From NCBI GenBank assembly GCA_014898415.1, contig RCTD01000030.1, positions 558,001 through 622,000 on the forward strand: a stretch of 64,000 nt of DNA, given 5' to 3'. Source of the DNA: Stromatinia cepivora (taxonomy: Eukaryota; Ascomycota; Leotiomycetes; Helotiales; Sclerotiniaceae). Below, piece by piece: positions 11,600 through 21,736 of this stretch (the stretch's first letter is position 1; the number at the start of each line of letters is the position of its first letter). The notes under the pieces were generated by a model that did not search any database, was not told the origin of the DNA, and worked only from the letters and a program-made list of their open reading frames with translations. The position numbers and the translations under genes were made by a program.

Positions 11600-12619
11600 T
11601 CATCCAATATTCCTGGCATATACAAAATGTACTTTTGGCTTCTGCCACCCATGACACCGTTCCCAGCGAGTAAATAGACGTTCCAGCGCTGGATATACTC
11701 CTCTATCATCCAATTGAGGGAAACTCAATCCATCACCATCTCTATTTCCTTTCCCATTTACACCCTCTAATCTCCTCCTTATCCTCTCTTCTACATCCAC
11801 CACCTCAAACGATACCTCTCCACCTCTCTTTACATTCCCCTTCACATCCCCCTTCACATCCCCCTCCACATCAAGCACAAAGTAAACCTCCTCCAAATAC
11901 TCAAACAAATGCAACACACAAACCAATCCATACCAACCAATCTTAAACCTCCTCTTCCAATGTTCACTCTCCTCCTCATAATCCAACACCCTATAATCCA
12001 GCGCCACCTTACGCACATCCTCATACCTCTTCATTTGGCTCTGAAGACCACCTTCCGACAACTTCTTCACGGTTGAAATCCCCTTGAACCAAAAAATATC
12101 TGTATCCCAATTTATTAAATCGCTTCCGAGACAATCCATAAAAGATTGTGAGCCAAAAGACGCGGAGCTCGAGTGTGAGTTGTGGGTTTGTGTGCGCAGA
12201 TGCATGCGCCGTAGTGTTTCTAACCAACAGTATTGTTGGTAGGTAGAGCGGGATTCGCGGGATATGAAGAGCGAAGCGTGAAGATGGGGTGAACGGGATA
12301 GGATTAGAGGCGAAGGGTTGGAAGTTGTCGCATCAGCGCTAGGGACGGGGATATGGATGCGTGGGAAGGAAATATAAATAATCCATATCATGGTGCGGAT
12401 CTCGGATGGGAGTTGGGGGAAGAGGTGGAATGCTGGGGTTGATTTGATGGGGTGCTCAGACGGAGAGGTTTTGAGAGGGCTGAATGAGAGGAGTTTGGAG
12501 AATTGTCGAGAGTTGCATGGCGAGAGGAGTGTCTTGACGGATTGTATGGATTTTTGACACAGGTTTGGCATGTCATGCTCTCCTTGTTTTGGATGTGAAG
12601 ACATGGTGATTGCAGCCAT
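11600..12619 (-). CDS. 2EXR domain protein
   Basis: Single exon, 339 residues. After about 60 Ser-rich residues comes FHLFPQLPSEIRTMIW, the core of the fungal 2EXR motif (F..LP.EIR..IW). It is followed by a segment in which hits of this family show ...L..SRESR, here FISRESRSTY. The middle is charged (EDVRKVALDYRVLDYEEE). Near 260 is a short repetitive stretch of GDVKGDVKGNVK, encoded by a CATCCCCTTCACATC-like tandem at about 11826-11875. 2EXR proteins are very numerous in Pezizomycotina and their role is unknown. A downstream ATG (MSSHPK) could also be the start. Confidence 0.82.
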   Translation of the reverse strand: MAAITMSSHPKQGEHDMPNLCQKSIQSVKTLLSPCNSRQFSKLLSFSPLKTSPSEHPIKSTPAFHLFPQLPSEIRTMIWIIYISFPRIHIPVPSADATTSNPSPLILSRSPHLHASLFISRESRSTYQQYCWLETLRRMHLRTQTHNSHSSSASFGSQSFMDCLGSDLINWDTDIFWFKGISTVKKLSEGGLQSQMKRYEDVRKVALDYRVLDYEEESEHWKRRFKIGWYGLVCVLHLFEYLEEVYFVLDVEGDVKGDVKGNVKRGGEVSFEVVDVEERIRRRLEGVNGKGNRDGDGLSFPQLDDRGVYPALERLFTRWERCHGWQKPKVHFVYARNIG

Positions 12620-14298
12620 TAAATGTAGACTGCCGAGGTATAGTAACCAATACTCGGAGTTAATTTATGAGATTAAAGATGTTGGCTGCTCAGCAAAGGA
12701 GTTGGACGTTCTAGACCGTGCAGTTCATGAAGAATCTAAAAATATCAAGTGGTAATACCCAGCTTTGGGTAGATATTCAAATCGCACTCGTCAAACTCCT
12801 GGTCGGTCGAACATGGAAGAAAGCTATCAGAAATGTGAATTCGCCCAACACGCCCACGCAACCCATTACTTATATATATGACCATCTAAAACATCTGTTG
12901 GCACCGCTCTTTCCTCAGGTCAATTCTTGGCGTGGAGGATGGATACATGCATAGAACACAGTAAGCACTAATATCCACACTTCCGGGATATTCCCAACTC
13001 GACCTCTCGGAGGGTTTACATCGGATCCACAATTAGCAGGAGGTGCATGTAAGACATATGGAAAACACGTGGCACCCATGCATGCCTCGTGCTATTACTG
13101 AACACATATACCGCATCCTGCAGAGGTGAAGTATTCGGCATCGAATCTCGTTCGTCGAGGTAAGCCCAGCCGAGTTGAATATTTGTCGGCTGTGCACAGG
13201 TTAATATATTTTGTCTTACAGTATTGATGCAATGCATCCAACATGTTTTTTTATCCGTTTGTGCCTCTACAATGCATGTTTTGTGCACTTGCAACAAGGC
13301 TCGTCCCTATTTCCTACAGTATGTTGGACCACATCTATATTGTGTTGAAACTGTGTAACTTTGGAGTTTTGCTGGGAAAAGGTAGGTGCGACGTTACCCC
13401 AATCCCGGGATAAACTATGGAGTACCAATGAGCGTGGATTGTAACTCAGTTGTGGGAGTTCAACAATAACATAACACCCTCATTCATGTAAATGATCTAC
13501 ACTTGAAGCCCTGGCGGAAAGAGTTATCACAATACGATACTCAATTAGGTTACCAGGAATCTGGTAGACCTTGAAAGATCTGAAATGGAAATTAAAATTC
13601 GTACATCCAGCTCAGAGAGCTTGATTCATACCAAACCGAGTGGACAGTGGTTGAAATCATTTGTAAATTGACAGTTCTATGGGTCGTAGCTTAACTGGCA
13701 GTTGAAGTTACACAAGAATAGACTGATAGTTTATCTAGTTCAACCGGTTGAAACTACCAGTTTTCGAGCAGTTGAGCTACCAGTTTAGTTCAGGAATCAT
13801 CAGACCAAACTGGCTGTCAGTCACTACACTGGCAGTGCACTAGTTCAAGTAATTGACTACTGGCCACATAGAAACTAAAGTTGTAAAATACCATGAATTT
13901 TCAGGTCCCATCCCTGAAGCGAGACTTGAAAGGTAGTCCAGTCAGCAGATGCTAAACCGTTTGGGAATGTGGTAAATAGGTAGTCTCCACTGATGGCTTT
14001 CAGAATCTATACTTATCTAAGGGCTATGCCCTTCGACTCTTGTCCATTAATGATCAAAAGTGGATGGCCGAACTTTCAAGTACAATTGCAGGTAAGTACA
14101 CCAAACTGGTTGGTATCTCCCAGAGATTAACAGTAGATATAGAGCATTTCTATTTCCTAAAATCTGGTAACAATGCTATAGAAACTTAAAAGACAAGTAC
14201 TTGCTAGTAGAGTACCATTCACAAAATCTGAACTCAAAATGATCCCGCAAACGGAAGGGAAAGTAGACAGGAAAGGCAAAGTCAACGAATTTCAACGC
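12620..14298. other. Gene-poor region with short direct and inverted repeats
   Basis: No gene recognised. About 13690-13890 holds several short repeated words: ACTGGCAGT at 13694 and 13828, CTAGTTCAA at 13735 and 13840, CTACCAGTTT at 13754 and 13777, and a 14-base perfect palindrome TTCAACCGGTTGAA at 13739-13752. Open frames here are short and without motifs. Confidence 0.5.
13693..13850. repeat. Cluster of short direct repeats around a 14-base palindrome
   Basis: Pairs of 9-10 base words recur within 160 bases, centred on the palindrome at 13739-13752. It does not match a simple tandem repeat, and no flanking transposase frame was seen. It may be a decayed repeat element or a cluster of binding sites. 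Confidence 0.5.
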
Positions 14299-15102
14299 CT
14301 ATTGAACCCATAGGTACACCAATCGATATGCGAACAAAAAGGTAATAGGAAAACGCAGCTTCGATATTGACAACACCGGAGGCTGAAAACCAGGAGGTAA
14401 TAAAAACACCATCCACTGAACGTCATTCCTGACAGCCATGACAAAGGTATTGCAGTTATTGGTTGCAACATTGTAAGTTCCGTGTCCAGGTTCTTTGGTC
14501 CACTCCGCTATCGTCTTCTTGGCTTTTTCAGCCTTGTTCTTAGTGGTCGCACCTCCCCATTTGAGAATCTAAATTGCATGTGTCAAAAGTGCGAGATACG
14601 ACACTGGTACCCTGGCCCGTGACTTCAATCATACGGTACGTGAATGCTTTAAAGTGACACATTATTTTGGTCACTCCCTTTGGCCCCTTGCTCGCGTCTG
14701 TTTCGGTAATCTGACCAATGACTATTCCGATGTGGTCGAAGCCAAGTTACTGACGGAGCTCCTTCACATCTTGCTGAGATCCGTATCGTCGTCACCAATG
14801 ACAGTGCCGAGAGGCCATTCCAGTTCGAAGTAGTACCAACTGTCCTCAGTTAAATCGAAAGTGTTCAATATTCCCATTAGGTCCAATTCACGACGTCTTT
14901 AGATAGGCAGGCCAGGCTGGACATTTGATGACGGGAGTGCGACGATCGAAAAAGGCGGCGGAGTATTTATGGTTTTGAAAGACCACCTTCGCAGAGGTGA
15001 AGTCAGACACGAAGTGTCGAGTGGAGACAGAACGACATGTACTTGCGGGGCAAATTGGATGAGAGGGGATTGGATTCTGGAGCTTGAATTTGGAAATCGC
15101 AA
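14299..15102 (-). pseudogene. Multiply disrupted gene with an NNCNTF motif
   Basis: Minus-strand pieces of coherent protein follow one another but are broken. The first reading frame runs from 15102 and meets a TAA at 14899-14901. It then continues in frame (RRELDLMGILNTF...DSWYYFELEWPLG) to a TGA at 14764-14766. Just before that TGA the protein sense moves to the next frame (QQDVKELRQ), hits a TAA at 14747-14749 and goes on as LGFDHIGIVIGQITE. The last piece, 14568 down to 14299, is in yet another frame. It reads ILKWGGATTKNK, then HGTYNVATNNCNTFVMA, and ends in TAG at 14299. The last shift could be an intron (TTTAG lies just before 14568), but no donor of workable length and phase was found. 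Both TAA codons could come from CAA by C-to-T change. The GHGTYN...NNCNTF pattern recalls a Cys/His-type hydrolase fold, but I do not recognise the family. Confidence 0.6.
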
Positions 15103-15349
15103 TTTGGAGTGAGGATTATGATGAGCGTTTTGAAAGACTGGATCTTGAAAAATCGAGAGAAAGCCAAGTAAATGAGAACGCTGGTGTTTGATGAGTGTGC
15201 GTTAAAGCACTTGATGGAGGATACAGGGCAAGTAGGGCGCGGCTGCGATAATGGTTGCAATCTTGCCAGGCTCTAAAAGACTGAGATGTGAAAAGGTTTT
15301 TAAAGGGACATGTAGAATACAAGGTCTCTTTTCACTATTTCTATTCGAT

Positions 15350-16459
15350 TTATTCCTTATCCAACCGATCGATCCTCTCTCTCAGCTTCCCAATTTCCCT
15401 TGGCGTAGTTTTGCAGCAACCTCCCACAATAATCTCCCTCCACAAACCCCTGTCCCTTGTCCTCCTGATAATCTCAAAAACCGCTTCATCCCACTGCAAA
15501 TCTTCTTCTCCGGGTGGTTCCCTAATTTCCCATACTTTGGTAGAGGTATTGTAGACTTCTCCCTTGATTGTTCCATCGGGATATACTACCAATGATGGCC
15601 ATTCACTAATGTCTCCCTTCTCAACTAAAGCCTTAACTTGACGCTCGAAGTCCAGTATCAGAGCTTCCACTTTTCCAACTTTGGTACAATTCAGACCAAT
15701 GCCAAATGGTAGTGGGGAATCGTCTTTTTTGCTCAACATCGCTTGCACAATTTGTTGCACAGAACTTCCATCCGGCAAACAATTTCCCTCGCCAGGAAAT
15801 ACGCATGTAACCCAAAATGGCTTGCTTCCGGTCTTTCCACCATTCGATCTTTCAACTTCTCCCATAGATTTCCTTACACCCTCGATCTCCTCCAACAACG
15901 GAATGGTTTCAAAAGCCACAGAATCAACCCTGTCCCAAGATTTTAAATCCCTCGAGAAAACAGAAATTCTTTCATGATGCCACGAACTCAACTGCTCGCT
16001 CGATTTATGTTGTTCATCATATTTTCCCGTATATTCCTGTCCCGGGGTCATGATTGCACCGTATGCACCAAGACTTAGTGCAATTTTGCCATTCGAATCT
16101 TTTTTGGTGGAAAGTGCATTGGAAGCGATATCTATCGCGCTTCTCATAATCTTGTTTACTTCTTCTTTATTTCCATCTTCTTTTCCGGAATTAGAGGGCG
16201 AGTGAGAATGAACAGCATAGCCAGATCTTCCAAACCCCTCATAACTCGCTTGATAAGTAGCAGTCAACAAAATATCAGCACCGGCATCCACAAAGGACTT
16301 TTGGGTAGCGAGGAGCGTTTTGGGTCCATGGGGATGAGTCGGAATAAGAAGTTGAGAGGACCAGAGGGGTTCTTTTTCTGTGAATTGTACTTGGTGAGAG
16401 TCTCCCAGGGTAGTGCCAAGACCTCCGTCTAGAAGGTGGATTTTACAGTTCGGTGACAT
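15350..16459 (-). CDS. Homocysteine S-methyltransferase
   Basis: Single exon, 369 residues from the first in-frame ATG (MSPNCKIHLLDGG). The open frame extends 17 codons upstream but only with a TTG, so 16459 is the supported start. N-terminal LLDGGLGTTL is the usual opening of the family's TIM barrel. ADILLTATYQAS follows. Two zinc-ligand positions are present: the Cys of GLNCTKV and the adjacent Cys pair of GGCCKTTP near 348-349. The enzyme transfers a methyl group from S-methylmethionine or S-adenosylmethionine to homocysteine, giving methionine (as yeast Mht1 and Sam4 do). Length is slightly above the roughly 330 residues of the yeast enzymes. It is cytosolic by prediction, with no targeting signal seen. 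Confidence 0.92.
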   Translation of the reverse strand: MSPNCKIHLLDGGLGTTLGDSHQVQFTEKEPLWSSQLLIPTHPHGPKTLLATQKSFVDAGADILLTATYQASYEGFGRSGYAVHSHSPSNSGKEDGNKEEVNKIMRSAIDIASNALSTKKDSNGKIALSLGAYGAIMTPGQEYTGKYDEQHKSSEQLSSWHHERISVFSRDLKSWDRVDSVAFETIPLLEEIEGVRKSMGEVERSNGGKTGSKPFWVTCVFPGEGNCLPDGSSVQQIVQAMLSKKDDSPLPFGIGLNCTKVGKVEALILDFERQVKALVEKGDISEWPSLVVYPDGTIKGEVYNTSTKVWEIREPPGEEDLQWDEAVFEIIRRTRDRGLWREIIVGGCCKTTPREIGKLRERIDRLDKE

Positions 16460-17262
16460 TGCAAAGGGATTAAATGTGACGAACACAGGATGGAAGAACG
16501 TCAGAACCAATGGAATTTAAAACGATGAACTACAATGTAGATAAGTGGTAAGATGTAGTAGAGAACAAATCGGGGTTTAGAAATTGTGGGAGGTGGGGTA
16601 TCAGGGTTTTTCCTCTCTCGGCCCGCTCTCGCTGAAAAGATGGCGTTACCAATGTGTAACCTTAAAAGTTACATAACAGGATGGAAATGAATACTTTTGA
16701 GTTTGAGGTTTTAGATTTGCTCTTCCTTTACAGACAGCAATGAAGACTCAGTATGAACGACTTCGTTCAAGTTTATTGACTGTATGGACAGCAAAAATTG
16801 GGGAGGAGTGATAAAAGCCCCTTCTTAAAATCCAAAGAACACATCAAACGTGTGCGCATTTAGTTAAGATACAATGGGATACGTCGTCTCATTTATAGAA
16901 AGAAAGGAAGAAAAAGAAGTAAGGCTTCAAAATTTCGAATTGAATTGATGTCCATTTTTTTCTTGATATAAAATAATCGTTTGCAAACATTCAGTTGTTG
17001 ATGCCAAGATTTTTACATTCCAGCCACACTTTCTTACGCCACATCCGCCACCTCAATGACGCTGATGCACGTTGACCTGTCAAGTGAACTCCGCTCAAAC
17101 TTCAAATCTCGAGGTGTCCTTTGCACCCCTCATATCTGCGGTTGAATCCGCATATCTGGAAGTATTCTATACACACAGTATTCTGTTAAAACCTATAAAA
17201 TTATACCATTACCCAGACTCTTCTTACGTACCACATCTATTTAGACCTTCAAAATCGCAGAA
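16460..17262. other. Divergent promoter region, methyltransferase / J-protein
   Basis: Upstream DNA of two divergent genes. It is AT-rich, with a pyrimidine-rich stretch just before the J-protein start. No other feature seen. Confidence 0.55.
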
Positions 17263-18175
17263 ATGTCGTTACCATCAGATTACTGTAAGTTCTCCAACCT
17301 CACAGTTATTTGTTATCCCAATCACCCATCCTCATATCACCCATACTTACGATTTTCTCCCTACAAGATGCCGTCCTCGGCATATCCTCCACGGCAACCC
17401 AGCAACAGATTCGCGACGCTTACAAAAGGTACGGAGCCATTCCCTCGCCTTCTTGGTGTGTAACTAACCCCTCGCCCCAAAAGAGCAGCTTTAAAATCGC
17501 ACCCTGACCGCGTACCCTCCGACTCCCCCGAACGCGCCGAAAGAACCCGTAAGTTTCAACAAATAAATGACGCATACTATACCCTCTCTGAACCTTCCCG
17601 TCGTCGCGACTACGACGCTGCACGTTCCTATCATGGATTTGGCTCTGGAGCGTCTACTGCCTCAACATCCATGGACGACGAGGAAATTCCCGATCCAACG
17701 GGTGGATCCGGAGCTTTTCCAGGCGGATTCCCTTGGTCCAGTTTTGGATTTTCTTCGAAAGCGAAGAATGCAGAGGAGGAACAGAAGTTCGAAGACGCAC
17801 AGTTTGGAGATGTATTTGAGGAGATGTTGAGGGAGGAGGGGCTGGCAGAGAATAATAATTCTCCTACCGGAAAATTCTGGAGTATGTTGGGGGGCTTGAG
17901 TGGAGGGGCTATGGGCTTTATTGTTGCAAATTTCCCGGGGATGTTGGCCGGGGCAGTGGCGGGGAATAGGTTGGGGGCTGTGAGGGATGCGAAGGGGAAG
18001 AGTGTCTATTCTGTTTTCCAGGTGAGTTGAAATTGGGAGTAGGATTGAAGTTTGGAAGAAGATGACAAGGAATTGCGCTGATCCTGCGGTGGGACAGGAA
18101 CTCCCTCAAAGTGATAAAGCCAGACTACTAAGTCAGCTTGCCGCAAAGGTCTTCAGTCATGCTGTGGGCTCATAA
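17263..18175 (+). CDS. J-domain (DnaJ/Hsp40) protein with glycine-rich C-terminal segment
   Basis: Four exons, 17263-17284, 17368-17428, 17484-18021 and 18098-18175, giving 232 residues. The J domain starts at residue 7 (DYYAVLG-like start, split by the first intron). It reads IRDAYKRAALKSHPDR, with the HPD tripeptide needed to stimulate Hsp70 ATPase split from helix II by intron 2, then FQQINDAYYTLSEPSRRRDYD. After the J domain comes a Ser/Gly-rich linker and an acidic stretch. A Gly/Ala-rich amphipathic segment (GGLSGGAMGFIVANFPGML) then resembles a glycine-zipper membrane-association element. It lacks the zinc finger and C-terminal domains of type I/II DnaJ, so it is a class C J-protein. 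The Hsp70 partner is unknown. Confidence 0.9.
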
Positions 18176-18891
18176 ATCATGATTTATTACGAAATGGAAG
18201 AGATGTCTTTTGCGTTGATGAACTAACTGACTTATGATGAGGCTGGCGTTTTGGGATGGCAGGATTTAAGGTATACAATCGACACCATATAGCAAGCGAA
18301 CAGGAGACTTATAGGATGAATTGGGTAGCGGGACAGGTCAAACTATGTATATAGATATTCAGAAAGCAATGCAATGCGCTATAACTTCTGCTTTTATCAG
18401 ATGATGTGTGGTAAATGAATAGCTCATAGGAGCCACTGGAACTCCACGTATTTGAGATCACCGGGGACAGTGAAGAAGTATTCTATTTACGGGTGATAAA
18501 ATCATGGAGTTGCAAGCTCGACCGAAACATATGCCTTCAAACTAATGAAGAAATAACGACGTCGGAATTATTCTCATACATACTGGGTAGTTTCAAGAAG
18601 TCATGTTGATGGCACTACCTCATCACATTATGTAGTCCTATCTGTAATGAAAAATCCTTTGAATTCACAACCAACCACACTCATATCCTAAAAATGGTAT
18701 CTGTACCCACAAGAAAATGCAGGGGTTTTTTTTGGAAAGAGGAAAAAAGAGAGAACAGAAGAGAAAGGGAGAAATAAATCATTCCGAATGTGTAAACGCC
18801 GAATCAAACCAAATCCAATCATCCTCATTCCAGTCCGTCATATCATTTCATCCATCATGTCATCCCATTGACATTCATTCCAAATACCACA
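18176..18891. other. Convergent intergenic region
   Basis: Lies between the 3' ends of the J-protein gene and the minus-strand membrane protein gene. No gene or repeat of note. Confidence 0.5.
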
Positions 18892-19692
18892 TCAAATAAA
18901 CAATTTCGCCAACTTCATCACCCCTCCCACGCCCTCCATACCCCCAGTCAGCATCCCCAATTTTGCCATCGCACCCCCACTACCCTTCACACTACTCCTC
19001 TCATACTCATAACTCCCATTCCTCCCACTTCCGGAAAATCCACTCCCGGTGCCTCCTCTTCCCTTTCCGCCTCCAATCATCTTCTCCAGTCCTCCGGGTA
19101 ATCGGACCCCGAACTTTTTCAAGAGTCCTGCTAGTGCCCCGCCTGTTATGAGGGGCATGATTACGAGCATGAATACTTTGAATGGGTGCCGTTTCATGTA
19201 GTAGATGAGATCGCGTAGGAGTTGACGTAGTTTGGCATAGATGCTTTTTAGGTAGTTTGGGCGGGGGGAACGTTTGTAGTGGGATGTGGAGCGGGAATTG
19301 AAGCCTAGGGGATTATTAGTTTATAATAATCTTCAATTGAACGAGAGGCACTGCCATTAAACAAGGGCAACATAACGGAAATAGCGAGAAATATCTAGCA
19401 ATACATAAAGGTACATACCAAAGAAACTGCTCCGACTGGAATTATGTTTCGCATCACCACTGCCAAAAATGCTTCCGGAGCCTCGAGTACGACTTCTAGA
19501 ACGCTCGCGATGACTATGGCTTGATTTAGGAGATGTACTTCCCAACGCACTTCCAAGAAGTCCAGAGGAATTGTTGTGATGAGTGGAGTGGGAGGAGGAA
19601 CGATGCTTCTTTTTGGAATGCGAATGTGAGGAGGAGTGGTGTCGAGAGGAGTGCGATCGTCCTGATTCCGAGGCGCCTTCAAACCAACCCAT
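18892..19692 (-). CDS. Ser/His-rich protein with one C-terminal membrane helix
   Basis: Two exons, 19419-19692 and 18892-19304, separated by a GTATGT...CCTAG intron, giving 228 residues. The open frame extends above 19692 but without ATG; MGWFEGASES is the first ATG codon. Residues 1-90 are Ser/His/Arg-rich, low complexity and strongly basic. Around 128-150 a basic patch (YYMKRHPFK) precedes a hydrophobic helix (VFMLVIMPLITGGALAGLL). The C-terminal tail is Gly-rich. I do not recognise a family. It looks like a tail-proximal membrane protein with a disordered basic N-terminus. Confidence 0.75.
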
Positions 19693-21142
19693 TTTTGTGG
19701 GGTTTGGTGATTTTTTTCTGATGTGAGGAGAAGAGTGAGAATCGAGGGTTTGTGGATGGAATTGAGGGTTGCGAAAGAGCAATGGAAGTAAGCAATTGGG
19801 AGTAAAATTACAGTGAGTGAATACTGTAAGCTCAAACCCTAACGAGAAGTACTTGGTCTCGTATCGCTGCCCAGGTATGAGGGGTTTAAGCTTCAATTCT
19901 TGTTCATTCGCCGCTCTGTTCAATTAACGTCCCGTTCCGTGGTTCGGTTCCCGCAATTAAATCCAATCGATAAGAACTTAAGAACTCGTGGAGATGGAGG
20001 TGGAGGTGGGTGGAGTAACTCACTCACGAGTTCTCCGCAAAAAATGCACGACAGAAAATGTGGAGGAAGAAAAAAGATGGTTCGTTTCTCAACTCAAAGA
20101 GGAAGCATAAGCTTGCACAATTTTCTTCCTACGGAAGCTGACAGGTCGGCCAAACAACCTCCAACCCCCTGAGTTTCTGGCGGTGAAGAGGAGGCTAATG
20201 CATGGATTGCATCGTGGGTTACATGGTTGCAGGGATTGAATATCACATGCACGTGATGTTATGGAGGATGGTGGGAAACCCTTTTAGGTATGGTACGTTG
20301 GAGATCTTGTATGCACAATGTCTATGATTTTGAGGTTGATGGCAAGAAAGTTTGTCTACCGAGAGTAGCGAGCAGTGGAGTGGGCTAGAGTAAAGTCGGG
20401 AGGCCGGGCTTAAAAACTTGGGGAATGAACTTGTTTGAAGATGACTTTTTAGGAATTAGCATTTTGCTAGATATATGGTTCTAAGGAAGTAGGCTTACTG
20501 CGAGGACTTTGTCGTGTTATATCTCAGTGTGTTGACACATTATCGAGTAGCTAGTGTTATCATATTGTAGATGGTGGAGAGATTACCTGTTAAAAGGCTA
20601 TTTGCACACAGATACTCTTCTTCCAAGTGGAACACCTAAGAGAGGAAAAGGAGCTCAAGAACATAAGCATCAGTCCAAAGAAGCCCTCGATACGAAGTTG
20701 GCTTATTCACCTGAAGTGATGCTAGTGATATGATCTCGAGCATTGCCATCTCCATTCCTCTTTTTTCACCACCTCCATGAATCATACGCGTGAAGAATCT
20801 GGATGAAATGGAAGATCGGTTGTCCCGTAGTGTGAGTAGACAGTTGCACTTGTGCTTGCTGCATTTGCGAAAAAACAGAGACGCTCTGCCCAAAACTGAT
20901 AAAATTCGAGTCAGATACCTCCTTGAAGATCAAGTATCATCCATATACATGTCCATCGATTCAGCAAATATGCCATTAAAAACCCCTATATAGCCATAAA
21001 TCCATACTCATACAACCAAAAAGACCCAGGGTATCATAAACTGAAGACAAAAGTGTCGTGGTATCATATAAAATCGTATCAAAACATAAGTTTCCTTCTT
21101 TCCGTGCGCCCTCCACTCCCACTTCAAAAGGAAAAGGTCTCT
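19693..21142. other. Intergenic region
   Basis: Upstream of the Ser/His-rich gene and downstream of the GPI-protein gene. Contains a GGTGGAGG-type purine stretch near 19990-20020. No gene supported. Confidence 0.5.
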
Positions 21143-21736
21143 TTACAGAAACCATCCGAAGAAGACCGCAACACCTAGCAGCGCACTTCCCGTAACCATA
21201 CAATAACTAACCCCGCTTGTCTTGCTACTTCTACTTTTACTCGTTGTATTCGTTGTATCTCTATTATTGGTATTCATGCTTGTAAGTTGGAAGCTGTATA
21301 CACCGCATCCCGAATCCATAGATCCCGATCCCGTGATTGTAGAATTATTGTTCCCGCCTTTCGATTTGTTAGTACTCCTATTTTCAAACCCAAGATTTGA
21401 AAGGAAGTAGATCAGAAGTCAGAACTTACAAGCGGAGAAAAGAAGACGATAAACGCTCTCGCAGTTAGCTACGGAGTTATTCCCAAGACAATTAATTGTA
21501 GCGGAGGTAAAGTCAAGCGAAATGATAGAAGTCGAGGTAGCACCCATGTTATAGTTCTTGGCATTAGATGAAAAGTTGCTGGAAGCGATTTGCGTGCAGA
21601 ATTGGGTGGTATAGCTCGATAGAGAAGATACGGTGAATGAGTTTGTGGTACTGGAATCTTTGATACATATTGGTATTGAAGATGCGGTGATAATAGTGGA
21701 GAGAAGAGCCAGTGCGAAGACCGCTCCTAGAATCAT
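21143..21736 (-). CDS. Small GPI-anchored, cysteine-containing surface protein
   Basis: Two exons, 21430-21736 and 21143-21357, joined across a GTAAGT...CTAAC...AAAG intron, giving 173 residues. A signal peptide (MILGAVFALALLSTIITAS) is followed by a Ser/Thr/Asn-rich body with six spaced Cys. A Ser/Thr/Lys-rich linker then leads to a hydrophobic C-terminus (ALLGVAVFFGWFL) ending at the stop. That end is typical of a GPI-attachment signal. The protein is probably attached to the plasma membrane or cell wall. The Cys pattern is not an obvious CFEM domain, and no enzymatic motif is seen. Without the splice the frame would stop before the GPI signal, which supports the intron. Confidence 0.8.
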
